Assembly: GCA_003864495.1 (NCBI GenBank) | Contig: ML133422.1 | Coordinates: 434,001-498,000, forward strand | Source: Nemopilema nomurai | Lineage: Eukaryota > Cnidaria > Scyphozoa > Rhizostomeae > Rhizostomatidae | DNA length: 64,000 bases | Reading direction: 5' to 3' | Part shown: positions 1-11,292 of the stretch, in pieces | How positions within the stretch are numbered: position 1 is the first letter of the stretch | How the letters are laid out: each line of letters starts with the position of its first letter | Notes under the pieces: generated by a model | Database searches by the model: none | The model's input: the letters and a program-made list of their open reading frames with translations, nothing else | What the model was told of the DNA's origin: nothing | Position numbers and translations under genes: made by a program

Positions 1-1253
1 CAACTGCAACAACTGCGACAAAGAACAGGATCTTTGAAACACTAGGTATGGGAATCACAGACTGTTATTGTGTTGAGAAGATTCCATTGAAAGAAAACAT
101 AAAGTTTACGTCAACTTATATCTCAAATGAGTTAACTTTGGAAGAGATATTTAATGACACTTTAAATGCCAGAATGGAACATCCTTACCGGGTTATCAAT
201 TATTGTCAATCGCGAAAACAACGTGCTCTCCTTTGGCAAATGTTTTCTGGACAGCTTGGAAATAAGCTTTATTTGAATACGGTTAAGAACCCCCAAAAGC
301 GTCTTGTTGAGATGTTCCATGCTGGAACTCCAGCTCAAGTAAAGGAACATATCATTGAGCAAGCCTCGAAGAAAGATAGCCATTTGTGCATAATAATATG
401 CACAGTTGCATTCGGCACGGGGGTAAACTGTGCTTCTTTCAATAAGGTGATTCATTTTGGACCTTCAAAGAGTATTGAATCATATGTTCAGGAGTGTGGC
501 AGAGCAGGACGAGATGGAGAAGAAAGTTTTTGTCATCTTCTTCACAGCAATTTGTTGACAAGTAGGTGTGAAGATGACATGAAGGAGTATGTTTACTTTG
601 AAAGTTGTCGTGACTGACTATAGCAAAATGGTTTGGCTGTCTTAAAGTTTAAAAGGAAAGTCCTTGTTCATGCTGTGATAAATGTGCTTTGCAATTTGAA
701 TGTGATGCAAATTGTAAGGATGCTTTGCAATATAGACTATATAATAAATGCAAAGGAAACATCTAGAAATAGAAAAGTACCAAGATCAAAGATCAATGAA
801 TTGCATGATCTTCTTAATGACTATTTGCAGAAAATGCAGCACATCCAAAGTAGGCAAGGTAAAACAATGTCCTATGTTGTACCTGATTTAGAATTTTCAG
901 AGTTTCAAGTTAATCAAGTTTTGAAAAATTGCAATCAGATTTTTACATTGGAAGATATGATGTCTAAAGTAGAAGTATGGAGGACTATTCATGCACAGAA
1001 CATATTATACATGTTAGGGCAGGTGTTCCCAGATATTGATGTGGGTGAGATGCAACTGCAGTTTCCTGAAGAAAATCAAAATGCAGCTGACAAAATACCT
1101 TCTGAATGGATGAAAGTGCGTGACGACTCAATGATAGGTTTACCAACTGAAAGCAGTCTCTGGGCAGATATTGACATTATATTGGACACAAGTCTGGCCA
1201 CTTTCGAGAGTGACAAAAATGCCTCTGATTATTCAGATTTTGACCAAAATTGA
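1..1253 (+). pseudogene. RecQ-like DNA helicase, 3' part, frameshifted relic
   Basis: The frame is open from base 3, so the gene enters from outside the window. Seen: a motif III-like TAT tract at the left edge, then motif V (CTVAFGTGVNC, about 400-435) and motif VI (QECGRAGRDG, about 490-520) typical of the C-terminal RecA lobe of RecQ helicases. The first frame stops at about 616. A Cys-rich zinc-binding stretch (CSCCDKC...CDANC) then appears in another frame at about 656-760, and a third block continues in the original frame to 1253, so there are at least two frame changes. RecQ enzymes unwind DNA 3' to 5'. This copy is broken. It faces a DUF6589 relic 425 bp downstream. The family is clear from the motifs; that it belongs to a mobile element is inference. 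Confidence 0.75.
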
Positions 1254-1676
1254 TTCTTTTTCAGAGTAACTACTCTAGCTGTCAAAGCATTTTTGAAACG
1301 TTTTTACATTTATGAAATTCTTATAAGAAAGCAAACTTATTGTCTTCCATGACTTGAAAGTCTTGTCACAACAGAATTCCTGAAACTAGGTATGCAAGTT
1401 TCAAACCAAACAAAACAATTTTTGAAAGAACAGAAATGTATCAAACATTATTTTGAAAGCTATATACAGCATTATATTTGGTTGCTAATGAAGCCAACTT
1501 TTAAAAACACACAAGCCTTCACTCTCAAAAAAATTTCTGTCCTCTTCTCCTTTGATAGAGGTTGAGTTTTAAATATGGAGAGTGAAGTGCACTTTAAATT
1601 TCAACTCTTATTTGTAACAAAATTGATTACATACATAATGTGTTCATCTAAAAAAAAGTTTCTTTCACTAGCATTC
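1254..1676. other. AT-rich spacer between convergent relics
   Basis: This 423-bp stretch separates the 3' ends of the RecQ-like relic and the DUF6589 relic. I see no coding signal and no repeat in it. Confidence 0.5.
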
Positions 1677-3602
1677 ACTTCACTTCTTTGATTATATTTT
1701 GTTTGTGTTCATTTATCCATGAATAAAAATCATGAATAGAAAAATTCTCTAACAAACTTATCTTGCAAGAGGGAAAAGACTTGTATCTTCTTCCTGGTAC
1801 AAATTCCATTCCATTTTGCTCAATCAGTTTAGCGACTACTTTCTTTAAGTCATCCTCTGATGACTTTTGATAATGTTTTCCAGACCTTTTGTGACACCAC
1901 AGAAAGAATCAAATTTATCCAAGAGTGCTTTGTTGTATGTGAGGGCTTTGAGCATTCGATCAATGGCATTTTTATTTGTGACATTGGAGCCCAGCTTTCT
2001 AAGCACGGTTTTTACAGTGCTCCAGTGCCATATCCAAGGGTATGTTTCCACCATGCCCAAGTTTAGACTTGTGAAACCTGTTCCACTACAGACTATATGC
2101 ACCCTTTTGTGGCAGGAGGGAATTGAAATAGAAGGTATAACCCTTCAAGTGCATATTTTCTACTTGATGCGCATCGTAGAACCCTTGCCCCATCTCCCTC
2201 TGAGACTGCATCATGGAGGTTCATTTGTAACATACCATATTCAAGAAGCGAGCATTGGTAGCTCCTCACATCATCACTTTGTCTCTTGTTAACTTCATCT
2301 GTAGATTGTTGGGTATGATGAAATCCAGGCACTTTCTCATGCTCTTTTCTAATTTTTCCATCATGTTTGAATGTGGCATTGCAAGTTGACAGACGGCATT
2401 TAAAGCGACGATCTTGTGTTGTTGGGTTACATGTTTTTAGCCAGTCTTGATACTTTTGGTTTGTGATGATTGACTTTTGTACAAAGTCATTAACTACAAA
2501 TACATAAACTACTTTTGATGCTAATGAATCAAGGTATGCCTTTTTTATATACACTTGATTCCCTGCTCAAGTCAGCAGGCAATATATCAAAAGTTGGAAT
2601 GTCTCTGAAAGATTTTATTTTTAAAACGTGGATTGCTGCTGCCAAAATTCTTGCTTCCACCTCTAGAAAAAAAACTGTTTGCAAGCATTATATTTCTTTC
2701 TTACATCGGTTGATACATTCCTTCTGTTGATCAGTGCCCTATCTGCAAACATGGTGCATTTATCACTGCTCACTTTTGGGTTGTAGAAATGATTAAATCC
2801 AAGCTACAACAAATACAGAGGCTTCTTTAAGAAATTATTCTTATTTTGTCCTGGAGGAGGCACCAAAGAATAGAGAGTAAGCTGGGCATAATTTTTAGCA
2901 CAATTTAGAGCACCCTTCCCCCAGAAATGATATTTAGCTTTGCACCCCTTGTGAAATGAAAATTAAAAGCACCTGCTTTAAACATGTAAGATAATTACTT
3001 TGCTGAAAGGGGAAAATGTACAGATGTAGAAAGGGGTTTTCAAATCCGGGGGCTCTTGTTAAAAAACTTTCAGTTTTTTATGTAGGTCAAGAATGTAATG
3101 TAATCATAGTGTGAAGCAGCTAATCATGTTTGTAAATATTTTTTGGTAATTTTATGATAAAAGGAAAAGGTAACAAGTGTAACTAGAAATTATTATGAAT
3201 TTGAAACCTTCTGTGTTCTAGGAAGTCACTTTTCAATTTACCCATGCTACCTTTTCCATTGAAAAACTACCAAAATAAATTATGTTATAAATTCCACAGA
3301 GTATATATACAAAGTATACTTAAAATATGTACCTTAAGAAATTTCATTTGTGCATAAAAGTCTGCAATCTCAAAGTGGATTCCATCAAGACGCTCTTCTG
3401 GCGTGAATCCATTTTTCATCTGTTTCAAACAATTAACTCCCCTTTCAACACTTAACTGATCAGCAGTGAACCCTTACTTTGCATAAAAGGCTTCTGAACA
3501 AGACCTGACATCTGCTTTGGGTACATACTTATGCAGCTCTGTCAAGACCTTGCATATACCATCAGCATCATTTTCATTTTCATAAATTATCCCAAGGAAA
3601 GT
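1677..3602 (-). pseudogene. DUF6589-type protein relic
   Basis: Blocks are read from high to low coordinates. The exon-like block at about 3602-3366 contains QLSVERGVNCL and GFTPEERLDGIHFEIADF but has an internal TAA. The block at about 2850-2550 has a central part beginning FNHFYNP with NRRNVSTDV. The block at 2554-2093 has a C2H2-like segment (CRLSTCNATFKHDGKIRKEH) and YQCSLLEYGMLQMNL. The C-terminal block at 2102-1677 ends in DFYSWINEHKQNIIK. The order and spacing match my memory of DUF6589 proteins, which are repeated in cnidarian and fungal genomes; their function is unknown. Frame changes and a stop make it a relic, and some breaks may be introns. It is convergent with the RecQ-like relic. 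Confidence 0.6.
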
Positions 3603-3843
3603 CTAGAAAAAAAATAATTCCATGTTTCTTTGAATGTGTATGTGCCATAAATTTTGACGATTGGTTAAAATGAAAATATAACTTATAGTATGTGAATATA
3701 AGTACATTTTGGTATCTTTTTTTGATGGGGGTATTGCAAGTTGTATTGAATCAAGTTGAAAATATTGTGAAAGTTGTGATATAAATTCAATCTGTGCGAT
3801 TTCAACTACAAAGACAAATATTGATTATGTTCTGCTTCCAGAA

Positions 3844-4221
3844 ATGCACTTGAACAGGTCGCGCGATGAACAGGAACCACCAGAAAAACGAATCAGAACA
3901 AAAGAGGCAGAAGAAGGGCGACGGAATGTGGAAGTCGAGAGTCTGTTTATCACTTTGTCTTCAGAAGATGAATTTGATGAAACAGGAGAAAAAGATGAAG
4001 AACAAGAGGAAGAAGCAGTGGAAAAAGATAATTATGAAGATGACTGGGATTCAGACAGCAGTTTTGGGGACTTTCACCAACAATATTGCTTTGCACAGAA
4101 AAACATTTGTTTTGTTGGCAGAAGGACCATATCATTAGTTAGAATAGTTCTTGTGGCAGAATGCACCATTCTTCAAATCCACCATTATGTGTTTCATTTG
4201 GTATCGACTCTAGCGACTTAA
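3844..4221 (+). CDS. acidic low-complexity ORF, possible lone exon
   Basis: A polypyrimidine tract and AG (ctgcttccag) lie directly before an ORF rich in Glu, Asp and Lys, with the run DEEQEEEAVEKDNYEDDWDSD. No fold or family is recognisable. Similar acidic exons follow the THAP domain in the Kolobok gene near 39 kb, and a Kolobok-like fragment lies downstream at 5.6 kb on the same strand, so it could be an exon of a decayed second Kolobok copy. That is a guess; it may be chance ORF. Confidence 0.25.
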   Translation: MHLNRSRDEQEPPEKRIRTKEAEEGRRNVEVESLFITLSSEDEFDETGEKDEEQEEEAVEKDNYEDDWDSDSSFGDFHQQYCFAQKNICFVGRRTISLVRIVLVAECTILQIHHYVFHLVSTLAT

Positions 4222-4229
4222 AGCACATC

Positions 4230-5560
4230 AGAACATCTTCATATTCAAATACTTGGCAAAAAAGGTTATGTGCAAGCAAAATTCTGAATACCTGCCATAT
4301 TGAATTTATGTCGCCATTATGAAGGGAAATGGTGAAAGATAATTTCTACAAAATATTTACAAAATTATAGAGTTATCTGCTTAAATAAGTCAAAGACTTG
4401 CGTTTGATGTAAGAATATGCCTATTTAATTCTTAAATTTATGTTAAAAGTCTGCCATTTTGCATCTGTGCCGCTATTTTGAAAATATGGAAAAAATTCAA
4501 AAGTCCCGAAGTGAAATTTGATTCTGCAATGTCTAGCGGCCCTAAAACCGTTTTCAGAACTTTGACTGGACAATTTTTCCGATTTTTCTCGTTTGCGACC
4601 TGTCTAACACGTGTTTGTGCTGGCAAGACGTGTGTTGTTTTGTTGGCCTACTGAGGACGAATCTGTTTGCTCTGTTTGATTGTTTGTACTACTGAGTACG
4701 TTTAACTAGTGTTCTACTGTGTTTAATAACTGGTTGTTCTACTGAGAACGCTGATTTATTTGTTTATTGTACATTGCTGTTGTTCGAGAAGCAAAGGTGG
4801 TTTTATATCGTTATTACCACTGCTACGGACGGTACAGTGCTGACAAGGAAAGGTCGGAGGTCACCCTGGTTATATTTATAAATTACGCTTGTAATTTATT
4901 TACATAGGGCTTCCCAAATATCTTGCAGTCTCTGACCACATAAGTTTTAGATTATAATAAAAGCCATTAAACTATATTAGTATTTTTGTTATTATATATT
5001 TAGGCCCTGCAATAGAATTAACACCAGTTGAAAAATGGACATGCAGTAGCAACTGATGCCTCAGGTTGAATTATGAAGAGAATAAGGGAGTTCAAAGATA
5101 TTTTAGATATATGCTTTTTTGAATGCAAAGTTGTTCTTTATATGCATTTAATCAGGGTTGCCAGATAGGATTTACAAAAGATGGCGAGATGGGCAGGCAA
5201 CTCAGGCCAAAATGCTCTTAGAATGAGTTTTCTTTCCTGATATTGAAAATCTTTTTGTTTACCTATATGTGATAATATTTTATAAATTGCAGCTTTATGT
5301 ACAATTGCTCACCAATGTTGTGCAATTACATCTTTTGTGCTGAAATTTTCTTCAATGCAATGTAATTCTTCAATCTAAGATACCCAAACAATTAAGCAAA
5401 AATATCAAGACCAGACTCGTTCTCCAAGATACGTTTATTTTCTTTTTTTTATTATGAATATAATTGAAAGACTGTCAGCCTTGGAACCATATTATTTAGA
5501 AAAAAAACTTTTTTTCGATAAAAAAAATTGTTGAGTATCATCCCTCTTACCTATCAAAAT
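4230..5560. other. AT-rich sequence without recognised genes
   Basis: There is no convincing coding frame. A weak repetition of ctactgagaacg-like words occurs at about 4640-4760, and homopolymer A and T runs at about 5440-5530. I assign nothing else. Confidence 0.4.
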
Positions 5561-5599
5561 CGCATGTCAAAAATTTTCTTTTGGAAAGCAACTTCCTTG

Positions 5600-5870
5600 G
5601 AAGTTGTCTACTCTTGCTAACAGCAAAGGAGAAGAATGGTAAAGATCTGAAGCCATGGATCGATTTTATTGTGAACCACTTTTGGTTCGATGTAAAGTTG
5701 CAGCTGGAGATGTTGTGAAGCTTGAGGATGTATGCTTTGGTGGTATACACCATGACTGTAACGAGCATGATTGGGTGGAGTCCTAATGCTCGCACGACCC
5801 GTTTACAGAGAAAGAACCAAAAATATTTCTTTCAATAACCTGAAAGGGCCGTTGAAAACCTACGCTCTGT
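5600..5870 (+). pseudogene. Kolobok-like transposase fragment
   Basis: One frame reads PWIDFIVNHFWF. A shifted frame reads GIHHDCNEHDW, followed by a CSHDP-like stretch. In Kolobok transposases a W..SIVNHLYW motif is followed by a H..N.H segment and a C.H motif, and the order agrees. At least one frame change is present and the rest of the gene is missing. The call rests on a short pattern only. Confidence 0.4.
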
Positions 5871-6341
5871 CATCTTCGATACAAAATTCTTGTAAAATTT
5901 AAAATACTTTGCAGAATTTGGGAATACTGAAGCAATTTAGAATTTTAGTAGCATGTTTACAAAATGTGTTCCCAAGAGAATGGCTTTTTAATACCCTTAC
6001 TTTAAGCGCAAGATGGCACTACCTAACATAGACCACAACGTCATTTAAAGACCAGAGATGGGAATTTCGGCTATTAAAGAGCATTTAACAAAAACAGCAG
6101 GAAATTCCATGCACAGCCAGTCAAAGAAATAAAACATTACAATTGCTAGAAAGAGCAGAACTAGTTTTCGCATACTTAAAAGTACTTTTTCGTCCGACAC
6201 TCCTGGGATTATGCAAACGTCGGAAGATAACCATAAACTGACGGTGTAATAAACTGCCAGATGCTGATCGAAAACACTAGGAGGGTGATAAGCAGAGCGC
6301 GTGATTGGTTATAATTGACCAATCTGCGTTACTTAACACCT

Positions 6342-6623
6342 ACAATGCCCGCCAAAAGTGTTGGAACAGTCCAATCATCTTTCCTACTTAACGTCTCCCC
6401 TCCCCCATATACAATGTTGGTTTCCGACTGGAAAATGACAACAAATGTATGTTGGAGCGCAGATTGTGTAACCCATGTTTAGCGACATGTTCACCTACCT
6501 TCACAACATTGTTTAAGGGGGGGGGGAGGGGGTTCTGTCTGCTTGAAATAGGGAATTGAAGTGAAAATATGCATTTATTACGAGTAGCATCTCGGTGTTC
6601 CAACTACTTTTGGCGGGCATTGT
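6342..6623. repeat. palindromic end unit, left, family 1
   Basis: The left arm reads ACAATGCCCGCCAAAAG, TTGGAACA, then CCCCTCCCCC and ACAATGTTGG. The right arm is its diverged inverted copy: CAACATTG, a G-run with GAGGGGG, GTTCCAAC, CTTTTGGCGGGCATTGT. The whole unit can fold into one long imperfect hairpin whose arms carry a C-rich/G-rich tract. Similar units occur at 8280, 8858, 9436 and, as a diverged subfamily, at 57.6-58.0 and 62.2 kb. Confidence 0.85.
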
Positions 6624-6924
6624 CTTTTACCAATTTCAAACGCGGGCAAATAGAGCATGACCAAAAGGCTCTTTATAGGGGTTTTCGGTGGTTTTCATTG
6701 GTGAAGTCAAAATTGTGATTTGGTTGACTCGTGACGTCATAATTGCTCAATGGCCCATTTTTGGCCCCATTTTACAAGTTTATGGAGGTTTTTAAGTATT
6801 AATTTGATAATCTGCAGAGAATCAAGTTGAAATCATATTTGAAGACAATTATTAGTTTTTGTGCAATGTATTAACCTTGTATTTTACAAGAGTTTGAAAA
6901 ATCTGACTTAGAGAACAACCAAAT

Positions 6925-7439
6925 AGAGAGAGCAGTCTTTTCAGGTGCCACCATAAAACTTGTTGTCATAGGTCGTCGAAAGGGACGCAACATTTACATA
7001 TGTGGGCCAGCAAAATGTGGCAAAATATTCATTTTCGATCCTCTTTAGTTCATTTTTAAGTCATTTCTTTCTCCTGCTACACGTTCATATGCTTGGCTTG
7101 GTGTGGAGGACAAAGACATAATTCCTGAACGATTTCAGGTACTCGCCAATAATTCTACCTTGGAGCGATATGTTACTTCCCTTTGAAGGCCATATTGTTC
7201 ATGCTGCGGCCCCGAAAACATCATATAGCAAGAACATTCTCTTTGAAAAAGATAGGCATATCTTTGCGACATCAATGGCCCCAATATCTTTCGTAAAGAA
7301 CGGTGTTTTCGACGACCGCGAGACTGAGTTGATGAATGTACGATGGAGAATGTTTAGCTTCCGCTTTCAAATACCACTGGAGAAACAAAAGGCTGTCCCC
7401 ATCTGTGCACGTTGCTTTGCAAGCCTTTTGTTGTCTTAA
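6925..7439 (+). pseudogene. SF3 helicase domain of a Rep-type protein, relic
   Basis: The Walker A-like motif GPAKCGK (the final T/S is replaced by I) follows GRNIYIC. Then SPATRSYAWLGVEDKD, and in a shifted frame FLNDFRYSPIILPWSD (Walker B/B' region), HAAAPKTSYSKNI and IFATSMAPISF (sensor region), ending CARCFASLLLS with TAA at 7437. An in-frame TAG and one frame change break it. The same domain order appears at 59.4-59.9 kb behind a HUH nuclease, so this is the C-terminal half of the same family. SF3 helicases unwind DNA in rolling-circle or rolling-hairpin replicons, including CRESS-DNA and parvovirus-like ones. Whether the source was viral or a transposon is open. Confidence 0.75.
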
Positions 7440-8098
7440 ACACTATTACATTGTTTCTTGCACTATTGTTGTTGATGCTGCTTGTTTTCGTTGTCATTCA
7501 ACCAACGAGTAACGGTTGGAAAATTTTTGGAGAATTATCCACAGCAGGACTTTCCTTTAACTTGTTATTTTGAAAATGTCATGCAGGAGTGTGCAGTAGT
7601 TTAGTCAACATTGTGAGTAACCTATTTCTTGGCTTTTCCTTTCTTACGCCAAGATACAAAGGAAAATTTTACGTTCAACGGCACTTTGAAAGTTCAATGA
7701 CATCATTCAATATGTTACTATCAGAAAACCGTTGAGCGTCGAGAAATCATGAAAATGTGCAGCTTCTATTCTATTATTGTTCAAAGAAATTTCCTGCAAC
7801 ATCATATATCGTGATGCACACCTATCTAACTGTTTACTTGGGAGATTTGAATCTTAACTGCTTTGTATTTCATCGAAACTTACAAGTTTTCCAACCGTTA
7901 AACGTTGAAGAAATGACACTTCAATTCAATTCAATTCAACTTTTTATGCTGGTCTAGTCAAAGTTCTATCGAGGCACGGTTGTCAATGCGATGCATGCTG
8001 TAATGGCCGCTGTTTAAGAGCATACTGTGGATATTTGCTGTACTAACCATTGTTTAAAACAAGCTTTTACCTTCCCTGTTTCAAAATATACTTGTTTT
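7440..8098. other. non-coding interior of element A
   Basis: I see no gene. An inverted pair TAACGGTTGGAAAA (about 7509) and its complement (about 7886) brackets roughly 380 bp. The function is unknown. Confidence 0.4.
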
Positions 8099-8279
8099 CC
8101 CGGCAATCAACAGTAATTGCCAAGAAAACAAGACGGAACATTGAACATATACCTATTATGACGTCACACGTTGATCGTACACCTTCGATTTTAATTCCAT
8201 TGGAATGCTCGCCCCCAAAAACCCTAGAATAGTTATACTTTACATGTCAGTCTTTCGCACACAGAAAGAATGCAAAAAG

Positions 8280-8559
8280 ACAATGCCCACCAAAAGTGTT
8301 GGAACAGTCCAATCATCTTTCCTACTAAACGTCTCCCCTCCCCCATATACAATGTTGGTTTCCGACTGGAAAATGACAACAAATGTATGTTGGAGCGCAG
8401 ATTGTGTAACCCATGTTTAGCGACATGTTCACCTACCTTCACAACATTGTTTAAGGGGGGGGGAGGGGTTCTGTCTGCTTGAAATAGGGAATTGAAGTGA
8501 AAATATGTATTTATTACGAGTAGAATCTCGGTGTTCCAACTACTTTTGGCGGGCATTGT
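8280..8559. repeat. palindromic end unit, right, family 1
   Basis: Same orientation and content as the unit at 6342, but the left arm has GCCCACC where the right arm has GGCGGGC. The left flank is AAAAG (inner) and the right flank AACTT (outer). Confidence 0.85.
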
Positions 8560-8857
8560 AACTTTAGAAGAGCCCAAGGGAAAAGACGAACACTTTCTGT
8601 CAACAAAGAAAGGGATTTTCCATTGAAATATAGACATAAATATACCCCAAGACGCAAAGTTGATATCATGGAATATTCCCGGCAATCAACAGTAATTGCC
8701 AAGAAAACAAGACGGAACATTGAACATATACCTATTATGACGTCACACGTTGATCGTACACCTTCGATTTTAATTCCATTGGAATGCTCGCCCCAAAAAC
8801 CCTAGAATAGTTATACTTTACATGTCAGTCTTTCGCACACAGAAAGAATGCAAAAAG

Positions 8858-9136
8858 ACAATGCCCACCAAAAGTGTTGGAACAGTCCAATCATCTTTCC
8901 TACTAAACGTCTCCCCTCCCCATATACAATGTTGGTTTCCGACTGGAAAATGACAACAAATGTATGTTGGAGCGCAGATTGTGTAACCCATGTTTAGCGA
9001 CATGTTCACCTACCTTCACAACATTGTTTAAGGGGGGGGAGGGGGTTCTGTCTGCTTGAAATAGGGAATTGAAGTGAAAATATGTATTTATTACGAGTAG
9101 AATCTCGGTGTTCCAACTACTTTTGGCGGGCATTGT
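8858..9136. repeat. palindromic unit in tandem copy 2
   Basis: A near-identical copy of the 8280-8559 unit, carried along in the tandem amplification, with the same flanks. Confidence 0.85.
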
Positions 9137-9435
9137 AACTTTAGAAGAGCCCAAGGGAAAAGACGAACACTTTCTGTCAACAAAGAAAGGGATTTTCCAT
9201 TGAAATATAGACATAAATATACCCCAAGACGCAAAGTTGATATCATGGAATATTCCCGGCAATCAACAGTAATTGCCAAGAAAACAAGACGGAACATTGA
9301 ACATATACCTATTATGACGTCACACGTTGATCGTACACCTTCGATTTTAATTCCATTGGAATGCTCGCCCCCAAAAACCCTAGAATAGTTATACTTTACA
9401 TGTCAGTCTTTCGCACACAGAAAGAATGCAAAAAG

Positions 9436-9714
9436 ACAATGCCCACCAAAAGTGTTGGAACAGTCCAATCATCTTTCCTACTAAACGTCTCCCCTCCCCC
9501 ATATACAATGTTGGTTTCCGACTGGAAAATGACAACAAATGTATGTTGGAGCGCAGATTGTGTAACCCATGTTTAGCGACATGTTCACCTACCTTCACAA
9601 CATTGTTTAAGGGGGGGGAGGGGGTTCTGTCTGCTTGAAATAGGGAATTGAAGTGAAAATATGTTTATTTACGAGTAGAATCTCGGTGTTCCAACTACTT
9701 TTGGCGGGCATTGT
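9436..9714. repeat. palindromic unit in tandem copy 3
   Basis: The third tandem copy of the same unit, with small indels near atgtttattt. Confidence 0.85.
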
Positions 9715-9832
9715 AACTTTAGAAGAGCCCAAGGGAAAAGACGAACACTTTCTGTCAACAAAGAAAGGGATTTTCCATTGAAATATAGACATAAATATAC
9801 CCCAAGACGCAAAGTTGATATCATGGAATATT

Positions 9833-11290
9833 GATATTACACATACCCCTCCCCCAACCACAATATGTGGAAGACAAGAGACTGATGATAAAGTAAATAA
9901 AATATAAACGGCACACAATAATTTTGGCTTGTATTGTCGCAGTAAACCTGGTGCTACTGAATAAGATGAACCTGTGCTAGCTAAGGTTGCTTTAGTCAAG
10001 GTCTCAAAATTTTATTTGAAAATTAGGTTTATTTGAACTTTATCCTCAAAATACAGGTTTTAATCATGTTAATTGACGTCAAATCACTGGGATGAAACAT
10101 AAAAGATTCGCCTTGTGTTTTATGAAAATATTTCAATTGGCCAAGCTGATTCAAATCATGGCAAGTTGTTTTTTATTGATGGGATGTTTTTTTCAAAAGT
10201 ATTCTCAATTATGTTTTCATTTACTAGTATTATATGCAGAAACACTTTTAATTATGTCAAAGCAACAAATTTCAAATGTTTGTCATAACAGTTCTAAAGG
10301 ATAATGGAAGATTCTGATAACTATTTTGCTGCACATATCCACCTTTAAATTTAAAGTGTTATTTAAGTGCTCAGTAAGATATTACACATAGCTAAAGTAT
10401 AAGCAATGTGCCACAAATGTTTATTGTTTTACTGGCAAAGAAAATTTATCACTCTTAATGTGGTTTTAACTCCTTGTGCTGACCATCAGGTGATCGGTAA
10501 AAATTTCTTATAATGTTAACAACAAATAAAGGTAATATTCTTCTATTTTCCTAGCTAAGACGTCCATGTTTCCAATGTGCAAATTTTCGATATGCTGCTT
10601 TGCATATAGAGTTCATGCTGTAGTCTACTGTATCAGCTCTAATGTCACATCTTGCGATGATATTTAGACTTCTTAGTATACGCATAACGTCTTAAACATA
10701 ATACCTTGTTCTTCTGTCGCAACATTTGTTCTGATCTGGGTCACCAGTTTCACTTTGGAAGAATGACAAAGTTTGCGATCTCCAGATTTGGATCATTTCC
10801 CAAGACAATAAGGTCCGTTATCAAGTTTTGCAGTGACTCTTTAGACAGTTCTTTTACAATATCCTGCAAAACAGTGCTTTCAAACTTTTTTGAGTGCTAA
10901 AGAATTTCATGTTAAGTACATTATTTGTTATCTTAGTTAGCATTTCTAGGAGTTTTAAATTGATTGTGCTCTAAAACAGACTTTAGAAAATTACACTTGT
11001 AACAAAGCATACAGTCCTTTTGCTTGGGCTGTTTTTGCATAAGATAGAAAGATTTATTGTTTTCATCCTTTCTAAATAAAATTGATTAAAAAAATTGTTG
11101 TTAGAACTGGGTCGAATCTTGATCTTTGATTTATTTTCAGCAGTGGTTATATAAGTCATAGTCATAAGAGAGGGATAGTCTGTAAACTGACAAAAGCCTA
11201 TTGTTCTAGCTCTTTGTCTTCCGTTTTCTAGTACCCAGTTTTCGCGTAAGTGCACACATCTCATTCGTGTAATTTTCAGCCTAAGCAAAG
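9833..11290. other. no recognised gene; weak coding-like patch on the minus strand
   Basis: Mostly AT-rich sequence. On the minus strand at about 10890-10770 a frame reads DIVKELSKESLQNLI and GNDPNLEIANFVILP before a stop, preceded by an AG acceptor-like site. It looks like a decayed exon but I cannot assign it. A TTGACGTCAA palindrome lies at about 10074. Confidence 0.3.
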
Positions 11291-11292
11291 AA

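Larger units (their letters stand above)
6342..8559. mobile_element. composite element A: palindromic unit, SF3-Rep relic, palindromic unit
   Basis: Two ~280-bp units (6342-6623 and 8280-8559) lie in the same orientation around an SF3 helicase relic. Each begins ACAATGCC and ends GGCATTGT. The outer flanks read ...CCT before the left unit and AACTT after the right one, so a TA is split or duplicated. The inner flanks instead read TCTTTT and AAAAGA and are inverted copies of each other. Two independent TA-targeted insertions would each carry TA on both sides; these do not. The simplest reading is that unit-Rep-unit inserted as one element. The HUH nuclease half is not visible here, so this copy is defective. 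A fuller relative lies at 57.6-62.5 kb. Confidence 0.65.
8099..9832. repeat. three tandem copies of a ~577-bp unit
   Basis: The repeat starts at cccggcaatc at 8099, 8678 and 9255; the last copy ends at ggaatatt at 9832. Copies are nearly identical, differing mainly in G-run length and a few indels, so the amplification is recent. Each copy contains the last ~181 bp of element A's interior, one complete palindromic unit and ~118 bp of what is element A's right flank. Each also has one CRE-like TGACGTCA palindrome. Tandem growth by unequal exchange or by rolling-circle-type replication would both fit. ORFs inside are repeated shadows, not genes. Confidence 0.9.

Noticed and set aside
162..455. 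Minus-strand ORF inside the RecQ relic
   Set aside because: Antisense shadow of the helicase motifs on the plus strand.
6342..6623. Palindromic unit as an ordinary solo Tc1/mariner MITE
   Set aside because: A solo TA-targeted insertion should have TA on both sides; left and right units have it only on the outer side. A mariner-type origin of the unit itself is still not excluded.
8205..9640. Many overlapping ORFs of 60-150 codons on both strands
   Set aside because: They recur with the 577-bp tandem unit in the same frames and show no family motif; they are shadows of the repeat.
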